From Streptomyces griseocarneus (GTDB lineage: Bacteria; Actinomycetota; Actinomycetes; Streptomycetales; Streptomycetaceae), in the NCBI GenBank assembly GCA_003674045.1, contig PENC01000015.1, positions 103,878 to 167,877 of the forward strand: a stretch of 64,000 bases of DNA. The letters are read 5' to 3'. How positions within the stretch are numbered: the first letter of the stretch is position 1; the number at the start of each line of letters is the position of its first letter. The notes below the pieces were generated by a model. The model made no database searches. It was not told the origin of the DNA and saw only the letters and a program-made list of their open reading frames with translations. Positions 24,839 through 31,998 of the stretch are shown piece by piece. The position numbers and the translations under genes were made by a program.

Positions 24839-25029
24839 CCGGGGCACCCGCAGTCGGCGCGCTGTGCGGCCCACCGGGCGTAGAGGTTGGCCAATTCCCT
24901 TTCGGCCGCCTTGATTCTGGCGTTGCCTCCTCGGGCCGAGTGGTGACGGGCCTCGACGCGTGCCCACGCTAGGCGCCCGGTGGCGGCGCTGACGGCGTCT
25001 TGGTACCGCTCGCACGGTCGACATCTCAC
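24835..25029 (-). CDS. 64-aa Cys-containing small protein
   Basis: Starts MRCRPCERYQDAVSAATGRL; a helical middle (ARIKAAERELANLYARWAAQ) and a CGCPG end place CxxC at the N-terminus and CxC at the C-terminus, a possible zinc site closed by a helical hairpin. The GTG at 25029 overlaps the previous stop as GTGA; its own stop overlaps the next ATG. No family recognised. Confidence 0.6.
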   Translation of the reverse strand: MRCRPCERYQDAVSAATGRLAWARVEARHHSARGGNARIKAAERELANLYARWAAQRADCGCPG

Positions 25030-25262
25030 CACCCCCGCGCCCGCACGTGGCGCTTAGCGCAGTGAGCGGCCTGGTCGGCCTCGATCCTCTTCACCCCGGC
25101 CACATCGCTGCGCGCACGGCACTTGTCCCGCGCCGCAATCAGGTCGCGGCAGGTCTGGCAGGTCACGTAGTTGATGGAGCCGATGGCCGACGAGTGCGGC
25201 ACGGTGACAACTGGCGCAGCGTAGTAGGTCTTGGGCATGCCGATGGGCGGGGGCGTCAGCAC
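25026..25262 (-). CDS. 78-aa Cys-rich protein, paralogue of the 44.8-kb gene
   Basis: The core SSAIGSINYVTCQTCRDLIA continues ARDKCRARSDVAGVKRIEADQAAHC AKRH. Cys/His pattern C-x2-C...C...C-x3-H suggests zinc binding. It is clearly homologous to residues 40-85 of the product of 44814-45314 (TSAIGSIHYVDCDEC...). Starts at a GTG that overlaps the stop of the 59-aa gene. Function unknown. Confidence 0.65.
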   Translation of the reverse strand: MLTPPPIGMPKTYYAAPVVTVPHSSAIGSINYVTCQTCRDLIAARDKCRARSDVAGVKRIEADQAAHCAKRHVRARGW

Positions 25263-25435
25263 GACGACCTCTCGGGGTTCGTCTCCACGATGTACGGCCC
25301 GACCTGGAAAATCCGGCGGACCCGCGTCCGCTCTTCGGGGGCCGTGTTCTCCCCGGCGGACGGGCGGCTGTGCGTGTGCTGGTCGTCTTCTGCCCGGGTG
25401 CCCGTCGTGGGCCGCCCCTGCTTATGCTCTCTCAT
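25256..25435 (-). CDS. 59-aa protein, first gene of the divergent small operon
   Basis: MREHKQGRPTTGTRAEDDQH, then a charged middle and the segment VRRIFQVGPYIVETNPERSSC. Start ATG at 25435 with GAGGCAGGCAGCC just before it. The EHKQ-x-R start is kept at the 45.3-kb locus, where the codon in place of this ATG is ACG. Divergent from the XRE gene. No family recognised. Confidence 0.6.
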   Translation of the reverse strand: MREHKQGRPTTGTRAEDDQHTHSRPSAGENTAPEERTRVRRIFQVGPYIVETNPERSSC

Positions 25436-25490
25436 GGCTGCCTGCCTCTTTCAGGTGGTCCATGCCCCCGGGCCGGTAGCACGGTCGCGG
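25419..25490. promoter_or_regulatory. Conserved divergent leader, copy A
   Basis: About 65 bases nearly identical to 45298-45380: GCTTATGCTCT, GGCTGCCTGCCT, CTTTCAGGTGGTCCATGCCC, CCGGGC.GGTAG.ACGGTCG, CGGGGGT. On the minus strand CCCCCG and CGGGGG can pair around ACCGTGCTACCGG, giving a hairpin in the leader of the small operon. Conservation is higher than in the genes beside it. Confidence 0.6.
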
Positions 25491-25540
25491 GGGTGCACGC
25501 TTTGTGCGCCCCCAACGTTCCGCTTCCGAGGCTGGCCGCG

Positions 25541-25612
25541 TAGGGGCATGGATAGGGGCAAGTCCCGTTCGAACATGGGTTCTTGCCGTACCTGAGGGCA
25601 GCGCTAGGGGCA
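25541..25612 (+). promoter_or_regulatory. Three TAGGGGCA repeats before the XRE gene
   Basis: TAGGGGCA at 25541-25548, 25553-25560 and 25605-25612, the first two 12 bases apart, the last 11 bases before the start codon. An inverted copy, TGCCCCTA, lies inside the gene at 25807-25814. Likely operator for the adjacent XRE protein (inference). Confidence 0.5.
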
Positions 25613-25622
25613 AGATGGACCT

Positions 25623-26729
25623 ATGGCCATCGGCGCATTGATCAGGGACCTCCGTGAGGCACGAGGATGGTCCCAGGGACGACTAGCGGACGAGATCAAC
25701 GATGCCTTCGGGACGGGGCTCACACGTGAATACGTCAGCCGCTGGGAACGTTCCAAGGTGGAACCGGGAGCGTTCTACCTCCGGTGTTTGTCGGCCGTCC
25801 TAGACGTGCCCCTAGCGGTTCTTGAGGGTGAAGTGAAACGTCGTACATTCCTGTCCGATTTGGCAGCCACCGCCATAGCGCCGGTGGTGGCCTCGGATTT
25901 GCTCAGCGTGGGATTCGCTGCCCGGCTTCGCGGCGGACCCTCCGTAGACGACTGGGAAAGCAAGCTGGTCACCTACGGAACTGAATACATGAGCCTCGGC
26001 GCCGCAGACATTCAGCGGCGTGTGTCTGGTGAATTGGTGGTGATCCAGCAACAGCTTGAAAGTCCCCGACTTTGGTCGGCCGCCTCTCGGCTCATGACTC
26101 TATATGCAAAAACGTTTCCAGGCTCTGACGGCGCCAAGGCTGTGAATTGGTACCGCCTTGCCGCTGAGGCGGCGGACCAATCCGGCGACGATGACGCCCG
26201 CGTGTGGGTTCGGGGGCGTGCCGCTATCGCCTTGGGCTACGAGGGCGCTTCCCTCGGAGTTGCTGACGTGCTCGCCGACCAGGCGATAGCGATCAGCGAC
26301 AAGCCATCGCTAGGGCTCCTGAACGCGATCATGGGGAAGGCGCACGCCGCAGCCATCCGGGGAGACACCGAAACGGCTCGGCGACTCATGAATCAAGGAC
26401 GCCATGTGTTCGATAAGGCGGCATCCGATGAACAGACATCTGACTATGCAGTGCCCTGGTGGCGAATGAACGTTTTCATCTCTCTCCTTGCTGCGCGGCT
26501 TGGCGAAGAAAAGGTAGCGGTAGAAGCTCAAGAAGCAGCCCGGCTAGAGCTCCCCTCGGTTCTTCCGCGATTCGCTACTCACCTTGAAATGCACCGAGGG
26601 TTGATGCTGACTCGCTCCGGAGATAAGTACGGCGGCACCAAGTATGCGCGGGCAGCACTTGACGCTCTTCCGTCAGAAAAGCACTCACTCACGCTTCGAA
26701 TGCTCATGACCGAAGTGGAACAGTCCTAG
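25623..26729 (+). CDS. XRE-family regulator with TPR-like C-terminus (element regulator)
   Basis: 368 aa. HTH residues about 5-60: IRDLREARGWSQGRLADEIN, LTREYVSRWERSKVEPGAFY. The rest is helical, with repeats such as AAEAADQSGDDDARVWVRGRAAIALGYEG and AKYARAALDALPSEKHS that fit TPR-type sensing domains. It likely controls the divergent small operon and itself through the TAGGGGCA sites. Codon use is less GC-rich than the chromosome, a sign of transfer. Paralogue of the regulator at 45510 in layout, though not close in sequence. Start ATG at 25623; the leader is short. Confidence 0.88.
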   Translation: MAIGALIRDLREARGWSQGRLADEINDAFGTGLTREYVSRWERSKVEPGAFYLRCLSAVLDVPLAVLEGEVKRRTFLSDLAATAIAPVVASDLLSVGFAARLRGGPSVDDWESKLVTYGTEYMSLGAADIQRRVSGELVVIQQQLESPRLWSAASRLMTLYAKTFPGSDGAKAVNWYRLAAEAADQSGDDDARVWVRGRAAIALGYEGASLGVADVLADQAIAISDKPSLGLLNAIMGKAHAAAIRGDTETARRLMNQGRHVFDKAASDEQTSDYAVPWWRMNVFISLLAARLGEEKVAVEAQEAARLELPSVLPRFATHLEMHRGLMLTRSGDKYGGTKYARAALDALPSEKHSLTLRMLMTEVEQS

Positions 26730-27043
26730 TCAGCGGTTGCCCGTGGTGGCGATTGGCCAATGAAAAAAGCCCCCGACGACCACCCGGCGGGCAGTCCTCG
26801 GGGGCAGGGGCAGGGGCAGGGGCAGAAGCGCTCTGGGCAGTCACAGACGGACAGGGCCGCCGGATCCGGGTTGGTACCGGCTTCGGCTCGGAACAGCTTC
26901 CTGAAGAGTGGCCAGAGTGGATGAGCGCCGATCTTGCATGTCTCTTCGTCCGCCAACAGGCAGGCCAGTTCGCAGAGTTCGTCACTCAGGGGCGGCAAGT
27001 CGTCAGCCCAGAGGCGTTGGTGGTCATGCAGCGACTCAGGCAT
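26726..27043 (-). CDS. Hypothetical Cys/Pro-repeat protein
   Basis: 105 aa. N-terminus MPESLHDHQRLWADDLPPLS, then DELCELACLLADEET, a pattern I associate with small helical proteins of Streptomyces integrated elements (impression only). A late VCDCPERFCPCPCPCP stretch comes from TGCCCC hexamer repeats. The frame continues across a terminator hairpin (26761-26805) and stops beyond it, so the natural end may differ. Its ATG overlaps the stop of an upstream small frame (ATGCCTGA). Converges with the XRE gene. Confidence 0.55.
   Translation of the reverse strand: MPESLHDHQRLWADDLPPLSDELCELACLLADEETCKIGAHPLWPLFRKLFRAEAGTNPDPAALSVCDCPERFCPCPCPCPRGLPAGWSSGAFFIGQSPPRATAD
26757..26805 (-). terminator. 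Terminator, minus strand
   Basis: GCCCCCGA pairs with TCGTCGGGGGC-type sequence and is followed by TTTTTT on the minus strand. It lies inside the last codons of the 105-aa frame. Confidence 0.65.
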
Positions 27044-27216
27044 GGCGACTCTCCTCTACGGCAGCGCGGGCGGCTGCTCGCATGGCGGCAAGCGGGTCCG
27101 GTTCCCCCGCCTCGGTGGCCCGCTCGTGGGCGGACAGGGCCGCGTCGAGCTGGGCCAGAAAATGGCGGGATGGCGCCGGGTGGTCACCTCCTAATGTTAG
27201 GAGGTGACCACCCGGC
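27036..27216 (-). pseudogene. Small frame with good coding pattern but no start (possible frameshift)
   Basis: The minus-strand frame ending at 27036 reads FLAQLDAALSAHERATEAGE then PDPLAAMRAAARAAVEESRHA, which looks coding and is coupled to the next ATG. No ATG/GTG/TTG stands near a ribosome-binding site in that frame. The well-placed AGGAGG and GTGA start (27203 region) open a different frame (VTTRRHPAIFWP...). A one-base shift near 27170-27185 would join them. Either a frameshifted gene or an unusual start. Confidence 0.35.
27175..27216. repeat. 42-base perfect palindrome enclosing Shine-Dalgarno sequences
   Basis: Arms of 20 bp (27175-27194 and 27197-27216) around TG. Each strand carries TTAGGAGGTGACC in the right-hand arm, so any RNA crossing it would hide its AGGAGG in a long stem. 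Could be an operator, a translation lock or a processing site. Confidence 0.8.
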
Positions 27217-27302
27217 GGCCCCTTCGATCCCAGGGGGAAAGTCGGGACTGCCGCAGGTGGCAGCCCCGAAAGCGTTAAAGACCCCGGGGCACGGGACCGG
27301 CA

Positions 27303-27476
27303 TCAGAACCTCTCCAGCATCATGCGAACGAGGGGCAGCCAGCGCGCCGCATGCTCGGAGGTGGCCGAGCTGCCCCGCCCCTCGTACCGCTCGGCCATGA
27401 GCCGCGCAAGCTCCAACTCCTCTGCGGTCGGCCCCAGTTCGGCCGACGCGTCACGTCTACGCCGCCTTGCCACCAC
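27303..27476 (-). CDS. 57-aa hypothetical protein
   Basis: MVARRRRDASAELGPTAEEL then ELARLMAERYEGRGSSATSE and HAARWLPLVRMMLERF: an amphipathic, charged, helical protein. It starts at GTG inside the end of the terminase-small-like gene (20-base overlap) and is followed by a hairpin GGGGCTGCC.../GGCAGTCCC then TTT near 27245-27270. No family recognised. Confidence 0.55.
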   Translation of the reverse strand: MVARRRRRDASAELGPTAEELELARLMAERYEGRGSSATSEHAARWLPLVRMMLERF

Positions 27477-27807
27477 GCACCCCCCAACGGGCCCGGTTCA
27501 TCGCGCGAGCGGCAGCGGACGGTGAACCCTTGTCACCCCCACTGTTGGCATCGCTCAGACCGAGGGAACGGACCAGCGCCATGAATGACGACTCGGCCGC
27601 GCGCAGTTCCTTTAGCGAAGGATTCGGGTAGAGGCCGCCCCGGATTCCCCGGACGATTACGCCGCGCGTCTTCACATCATGCTCCAGCCCCTGGATCTGA
27701 TCCAGGACAGCGCACGCCCGGTCAAGGGTGGTCACCTCGTATGCCTCTAGGTCGAACTCCTCAACCACAGCCCGGCGGAATTCCGCGCCGATCTTCTGGT
27801 TACTCAC
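27457..27807 (-). CDS. Terminase small subunit-like protein (P27-type)
   Basis: 116 aa. The layout FRRAVVEEFDLEAYEVTTLD, DQIQGLEHDV, LYPNPSLKELRAAESSFMAL and VRSLGL resembles P27-type small terminase proteins, which recognise phage DNA for packaging: a helix, a linker, an NP-x-LxE turn, a helix and a LGL end. The C-terminus (ARAMNRARWGVRGGKAA) is basic and could bind DNA. The GTG at 27807 has AAGGAG 5-6 bases upstream; a longer start is unlikely. No large terminase accompanies it. If it is not a packaging protein, another DNA-binding role is possible. Confidence 0.6.
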   Translation of the reverse strand: MSNQKIGAEFRRAVVEEFDLEAYEVTTLDRACAVLDQIQGLEHDVKTRGVIVRGIRGGLYPNPSLKELRAAESSFMALVRSLGLSDANSGGDKGSPSAAARAMNRARWGVRGGKAA

Positions 27808-28038
27808 CGCGACTCCTTCCGGAGTTTTGACATCTGCGCTGGTCACAGGCGGTTAACTGTTTCTGGGGCTCCGGACGGAGGGAGTCTCCTGCTATACGCT
27901 TGCGGTCCTTTTCAAGATCATTCCGGGGTCCCTCCCCACCCTCAGCCTTCGAATCCAAGGCTTGTGGTCTGAGCCACAATCACAGCGTGTGATCAGCAGC
28001 GCTAGCCACTACCAGGGGGAGGGCGGGGCCTCTCGCCT

Positions 28039-28227
28039 AGCCCGGGGGATCCTTGTTTGCGGCAGGGGCTTGACAGCGCGTCCGCTCTGCCTTCCACCGC
28101 TGGTATTCATTCCGGGTCATCGTGGTGACCATGCGGCAAGCGTCCTCCCGCACGCCGCGCAAAGGACAGCGGGGATTGGCTTCACGCACTCCGCAATGGC
28201 GGCAGTGAGGCTCATTGCTTACTAGAA
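28039..28227 (-). pseudogene. Open frame encoding a Cys/His-rich segment without a start codon
   Basis: After the scaffold gene stop, one frame reads SNEPHCRHCGVREANPRCPL then RGVREDACRMVTTMTRNEYQRW: a CxxC...C...C zinc-finger-like pattern. Between its preceding stop (28228) and the first Cys there is no ATG, GTG or TTG. The ATG at 28215 lies in another frame. Possibly a gene that lost its start. Confidence 0.35.
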
Positions 28228-28665
28228 CTCACGCGACTTTCGGATGATCCGGTCTACAACTCCGCCGCTCCCGCTGCTGATCGGGTCAAGGCCACCCGTA
28301 CCGAGTCCAGGCCTGTCCGCCGATGCGTACTTGGCAAGCGTCGCAGCTTCCGCCGCTAGCTCCTCGGCAGTCTCACCCCGAAGGAATTCTGCCAGCTCAT
28401 CCGGTAGCCCATGACTGCGGGCTGCGCGTTCACGCTCTAGCGCCAATTCGGCGGCTACTGCCCGTGCTTCAGCCTCGGCAAGCGCACCGCGCACTCCCTC
28501 GATCTCGGCGCGGGAAGCCTCTAGCTCAGCCATCACCCCTGAAAGGCCCTCAGTGGTCGCCTCTGGGCTCGAAGCGGCATCAGGGGCCGGTTCGACCTCC
28601 GGCGCCTCAGTCGGGCTTGCAGCGGGCTCCTGCGGCGCCTCGGGCGCATTCTCGGTCTCGGTCAC
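28222..28665 (-). CDS. Scaffold-like phage protein
   Basis: 147 aa. Acidic Pro/Ala/Glu-rich N-terminus (to about residue 40), a long helix with heptad-like pattern (VMAELEASRAEIEGVRGALA, EARAVAAELALERERAARSH) and a basic end, VVDRIIRKSREF. Scaffold proteins of P22/HK97-type phages share an acidic disordered start, a coiled coil and a basic coat-binding tail; position directly after the coat gene supports this. GTG at 28665 is 8 bases from AAGGGG; GTG 28671 is also possible. Confidence 0.7.
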   Translation of the reverse strand: MTETENAPEAPQEPAASPTEAPEVEPAPDAASSPEATTEGLSGVMAELEASRAEIEGVRGALAEAEARAVAAELALERERAARSHGLPDELAEFLRGETAEELAAEAATLAKYASADRPGLGTGGLDPISSGSGGVVDRIIRKSREF

Positions 28666-28677
28666 AATCACGTCCCC

Positions 28678-29553
28678 TTACGCCGGGGGAGTTGCCAGCT
28701 TGAGGCCGACCGCGCGCTGTGAATCCAGGACAGTAGCGCCCACGAAAGCCTCAACGATGCTGCGCTCCTGCCGAGTCTCACCCTCGAACGCTACGAACCA
28801 CGTCATGGCATAACCCTGGTTGTTGTCATCAACCGCAGACGCGCCGTTGACCGAATAGGGCTTAGCAGGCGCCTTAACAGCAACAGCGAAAGCCTCCTTC
28901 GTCATGGCGACAGCGCCGCCGGTAACGAACGGACTCATATAAACATCGAATCCGTGAAGGCGACCCACTATGGCATCACGCAGCGCGGACGGCGAACCGG
29001 CGGAGTCCACGGCCGACAGGTTGGGGTCATTCAGGAGAACGCGCTTCACCTTCGGGCTGACCACCAGTACGCGGGAAGCGGCCCCGACCTTTCGGGTATC
29101 CAGAATTTCACCCGCCTCGGTAATGGCATCGCGCGGATTTGCGGGATTGATCGTCAGCGTGGCAGTGTTGATGACGGGCTGCATCACGTTGGCAATCTCG
29201 CCCTCGATCATCTCAGCGACACCGGCAACTTGGGGCATGAGAACCTGCGCGCTGAAGTTCTCGACATTGAGCGTCATGTCCTTCGCGGTCAGCTCGATTC
29301 CGCTCATTGCATGGGTATTGAGCTTGACCGGCACCGTCTGCTCATTGAGGGTGCTGGTAACCGCCGACGTGGAGCCGGTGAACGGCTTAGCCGCGACCAC
29401 TCGTGGAATGCGAACTGGAACAGTGTCACCCCGGCCGCCGGAAAACTCCGCCTCGGCGTCGCGGAAAACGAGGCGTCCTAGGACTAGTTCGGCCTTGAGG
29501 AGAGACGCCGCATTCTTGGCGACGATGCTACTGACAGCAAAAATGTTGGCCAT
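28678..29553 (-). CDS. Phage major capsid protein, P22 coat-protein type
   Basis: 291 aa. Opening MANIFAVSSIVAKNAASLLK, then RGDTVPVRIPRVVAAKPF, MSGIELTAKDMTLNVENFSA, a spine-helix region VAEMIEGEIANVMQPVINTA, VLVVSPKVKRVLLNDPNLSA and late DVYMSPFVTGG. This matches the P22 coat family of HK97-fold capsid proteins found in many actinophages. The family average is longer (about 400), so this is a compact form. Start ATG with GGGGAGG 8 bases upstream. First of coat-scaffold pair; it has its own terminator-isolated unit. Confidence 0.85.
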   Translation of the reverse strand: MANIFAVSSIVAKNAASLLKAELVLGRLVFRDAEAEFSGGRGDTVPVRIPRVVAAKPFTGSTSAVTSTLNEQTVPVKLNTHAMSGIELTAKDMTLNVENFSAQVLMPQVAGVAEMIEGEIANVMQPVINTATLTINPANPRDAITEAGEILDTRKVGAASRVLVVSPKVKRVLLNDPNLSAVDSAGSPSALRDAIVGRLHGFDVYMSPFVTGGAVAMTKEAFAVAVKAPAKPYSVNGASAVDDNNQGYAMTWFVAFEGETRQERSIVEAFVGATVLDSQRAVGLKLATPPA

Positions 29554-30179
29554 GATTAGACCTCCCCGGAGGGAGTGGGCCGCGTATTACGGTAAGGCAA
29601 GAGAGTTCCTTTCGGGTACGACAAAGCCCCCTCGCACGCCGGGTCTCTGCATAGACCACAGCGGGCAAGGGGGCCCACCAGCGAGGAATACGCCGCTGCA
29701 TGCGCGCGTGACTCGACTCGCCGACGAAATAGGGGATTGCGGATGCAGCCGCAAGAGGCGTTCGCAACGCTCCAGGATGATCGGCGCGAAACCCCGGGAC
29801 GCCAGGACAACGAATCGCGCACGGGCGCCTCTACCTACTGTGAGCGAGTTTGTAAACCACAAACACAGGCGGAACGGACATTCGCGGCACCTTCGTTACC
29901 GATCCGTTGCAGAGGGGAAAAGACCGCCCATCTCAGCGGAAGGGAATCAGCACGGCCCGGCGGAATCAACATGACTCTAGACCTCTCTGACCTGCACTAA
30001 TGTTGCGAGTGTCGATTCTGGGTAGAGAGTTGGACTCCTATAGAGAACCCTTAAGGGGACCGAAAACCCTCCTCCGGAACAGCACTCGACACACCCGCTC
30101 CGCTGAACCGCTGTGCGGCCGTCTGCGGGCACGGGAAGGCCCGACGGGAGGATCTCCCCGCCGAGCCCCTCAGCGCCGC
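29554..30179. other. Gap between coat-protein and recombinase genes
   Basis: 626 bases. Overlapping short frames in all directions, none with a ribosome-binding site and a convincing protein. It holds the terminator at 29625-29674 and probably the coat gene promoter. AT content is higher than in the chromosome. Confidence 0.5.
29625..29674 (-). terminator. Terminator upstream of the coat-protein gene
   Basis: On the minus strand GCCCCCTTGCCCGC pairs with GCGTGCGAGGGGGC, with an inner GGTCTATGCAGAGACC hairpin, followed by TTTG. It can end recombinase transcription before the coat gene. Confidence 0.65.
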
Positions 30180-31961
30180 CTACGCGGCCAGCGCCAGCAT
30201 GTTGGTGCCAGCCCACTGGACAGCCATGCGCGCGTCGCCGACGAACACCTGCCCGCGCTTTCCGCGCTTCACGTATATGCAGTCAATTGCCAGCCGCAGG
30301 AAGTCCCGCCGCTCGCTGCGCTCGGCCCCCTCCCACGCCTTGGCGGCCCAGCCGTTCAGGAACACGGACACGTCGGTTGTGGGACTGCTCAGCGCTGACA
30401 TGGCCGCCTGTGCTGCCTCTACGTCCTCGGTGAGCTGTTCCCGAAGGGACAGCGCCATTGCCCTCTGCCGCTTGTAGACGCCAGCGCTGAACTCCTTTTC
30501 GAATGCGGCTAGTTCGATGCGTGCTGCTCGCACTGCCTCTTGGGCTTCCACTACCTCGGCGGATGCCTCGGGCTGTCGCAGCGCCGCGTACCGCTCGGCC
30601 ACGGCCAACAGGAATGCGTCTTCCGGCTCGGCGGCGTTCAGTGCAGCAATCCAGCGGGCCGACACGTACGCCTCTGCGTGGTCCCGGCGGATGCTCGCAG
30701 GGTTGGGGCAGTCGCCCCCGCTGTGGAAGCGCAGACAGCCGTACGAGTCGCCCTTGGAAGTCATCCCGCTACCGCACGCCTCACAGCGGAGCAGGCCCGT
30801 AAGCAACAGTTTGGGACGGCCCTTTCCGGGGTCCTTTGGCGTCGCCCCGGTTCCGTGCAGTGAGCGACGGGCACGGGCGGCCAGCGCGGCGGGAATCAAT
30901 TCAACCCCGTGACCGGCGACGCGTACGCGCTGCCCCTCGTCGTCCCGCCATGCCGTCGGCTTCCGGCGACCGTCGGAGGACTCCGTGAGCCATCCTTCGT
31001 AGGCAAGATTGTCGATCATGTACTTGATCGTGCTGCCGCGCCACGAGGGACGGATAGCGGGGTCGATGCGGCCGGTACGCGGGGCGGGGATTCCCTCGGC
31101 GTTCAGCTCACGCGCCACCGCGCGAGTGGACTTCCCATCGGCGATCATGTGGAAGATGCGAGACAGCACGTCCCACCGCGAGTAGGTACGGCGGGAGACG
31201 GCAGAGGACACCCACGGTTCGGTATCCGGCCGCAGTTTCCGGGCACCGTCACAGATCAGACCGAACGGCGCGCGACCGAGCCACCGGCCCTCTCGGCGCT
31301 GGCGTTCCTTCGTGCGCTTGACGTTGTAGGCCAGACGCTCGGAATGCTCCCGCGCGTCCTCGGCCCGCTGGATGATCCACTTCCGGTCACGGGGGCGGGA
31401 GGAATCAAGGTCCTCATAGTCGAAGACGACCCGCTGTCCGGCGTCCATGACCGGGGTGATGGCTCCCGCGCCCATACGCGTGAACCGGTCCAGCGCGTAA
31501 CACCACAGCGCGCCGACTTCCACAGCGGCGAGTGCCGACATGGCCGCGTCGAACTCCGGGCGGTCAACCGCCTTGAACGCAGACTCGTTGTCCACCCACA
31601 CATGACGCACGGTGTAGCCGCTCCGGTCGGCCCATGCTCTGCCTAAGTCTTCCTGTGCGCGGATGGACAGCGAGCGGTCCCCGTTCTGCACCTTCTTGGA
31701 CTTCCGGAGGTAGAGATCAACGGCCGTGCTCGGGTCAGCAGCGGGGACCGGGGCCGACTTGCGGGCCGGAACGGGCGCCCCCGCCCTGCGCTGTGCGGAG
31801 ACACGAGGGGCGTGAACGGGGGCCGCACCTGCCGCTGTCTTAGCGTCCCGCAGGGTGCTGTACAGAGTCCCGCCGTTCAGGCGCCACCGCCGCCCCTCAC
31901 GCACAACCGTTGCGGTGCCGTTGGCGTAAACGCCGTCCCCCGTGCGCCTCCACACACCCAC
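30180..31961 (-). CDS. int: Large serine recombinase (integrase) with an N-terminal extension
   Basis: 593 aa. Resolvase domain begins near residue 80: VDLYLRKSKK holds the expected nucleophile Ser88, followed by SLSIRAQEDLGRAWADRSGY and ALWCYALDRFTRMG. Recombinase domain about 240-360 (GKSTRAVARELNAEGIPAPR, STIKYMIDNLAYEGW). Zinc ribbon LLRCEACGSGMTSKG...CLRFHSGGDCPNP about 395-425, then a coiled coil. The first 77 residues (WRLNGGTLYSTLRDAK) are not usual for serine integrases and look like a small arm-binding domain. No later start exists before Ser88. It lies 57 bases from attR, as integrases usually do. Confidence 0.92.
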   Translation of the reverse strand: MGVWRRTGDGVYANGTATVVREGRRWRLNGGTLYSTLRDAKTAAGAAPVHAPRVSAQRRAGAPVPARKSAPVPAADPSTAVDLYLRKSKKVQNGDRSLSIRAQEDLGRAWADRSGYTVRHVWVDNESAFKAVDRPEFDAAMSALAAVEVGALWCYALDRFTRMGAGAITPVMDAGQRVVFDYEDLDSSRPRDRKWIIQRAEDAREHSERLAYNVKRTKERQRREGRWLGRAPFGLICDGARKLRPDTEPWVSSAVSRRTYSRWDVLSRIFHMIADGKSTRAVARELNAEGIPAPRTGRIDPAIRPSWRGSTIKYMIDNLAYEGWLTESSDGRRKPTAWRDDEGQRVRVAGHGVELIPAALAARARRSLHGTGATPKDPGKGRPKLLLTGLLRCEACGSGMTSKGDSYGCLRFHSGGDCPNPASIRRDHAEAYVSARWIAALNAAEPEDAFLLAVAERYAALRQPEASAEVVEAQEAVRAARIELAAFEKEFSAGVYKRQRAMALSLREQLTEDVEAAQAAMSALSSPTTDVSVFLNGWAAKAWEGAERSERRDFLRLAIDCIYVKRGKRGQVFVGDARMAVQWAGTNMLALAA

Positions 31962-31977
31962 TCTGACCAGCCCCTTT

Positions 31978-31998
31978 GTTGTAGTCCCTAACTACAAC
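31978..31998. promoter_or_regulatory. Inverted repeat between attR and the recombinase start
   Basis: GTTGTAGT CCCTA ACTACAAC: 8-bp perfect arms, 5-base spacer. It sits where the int promoter and the attP arm would lie; could be an operator or an accessory recombinase site. Confidence 0.5.

Noticed and set aside
27244..27303. 39-codon frame MPVPCPGVFNAFG... after the 57-aa gene
   Set aside because: It consists mostly of a terminator-like hairpin and the palindrome, and has no ribosome-binding site of its own beyond overlap.
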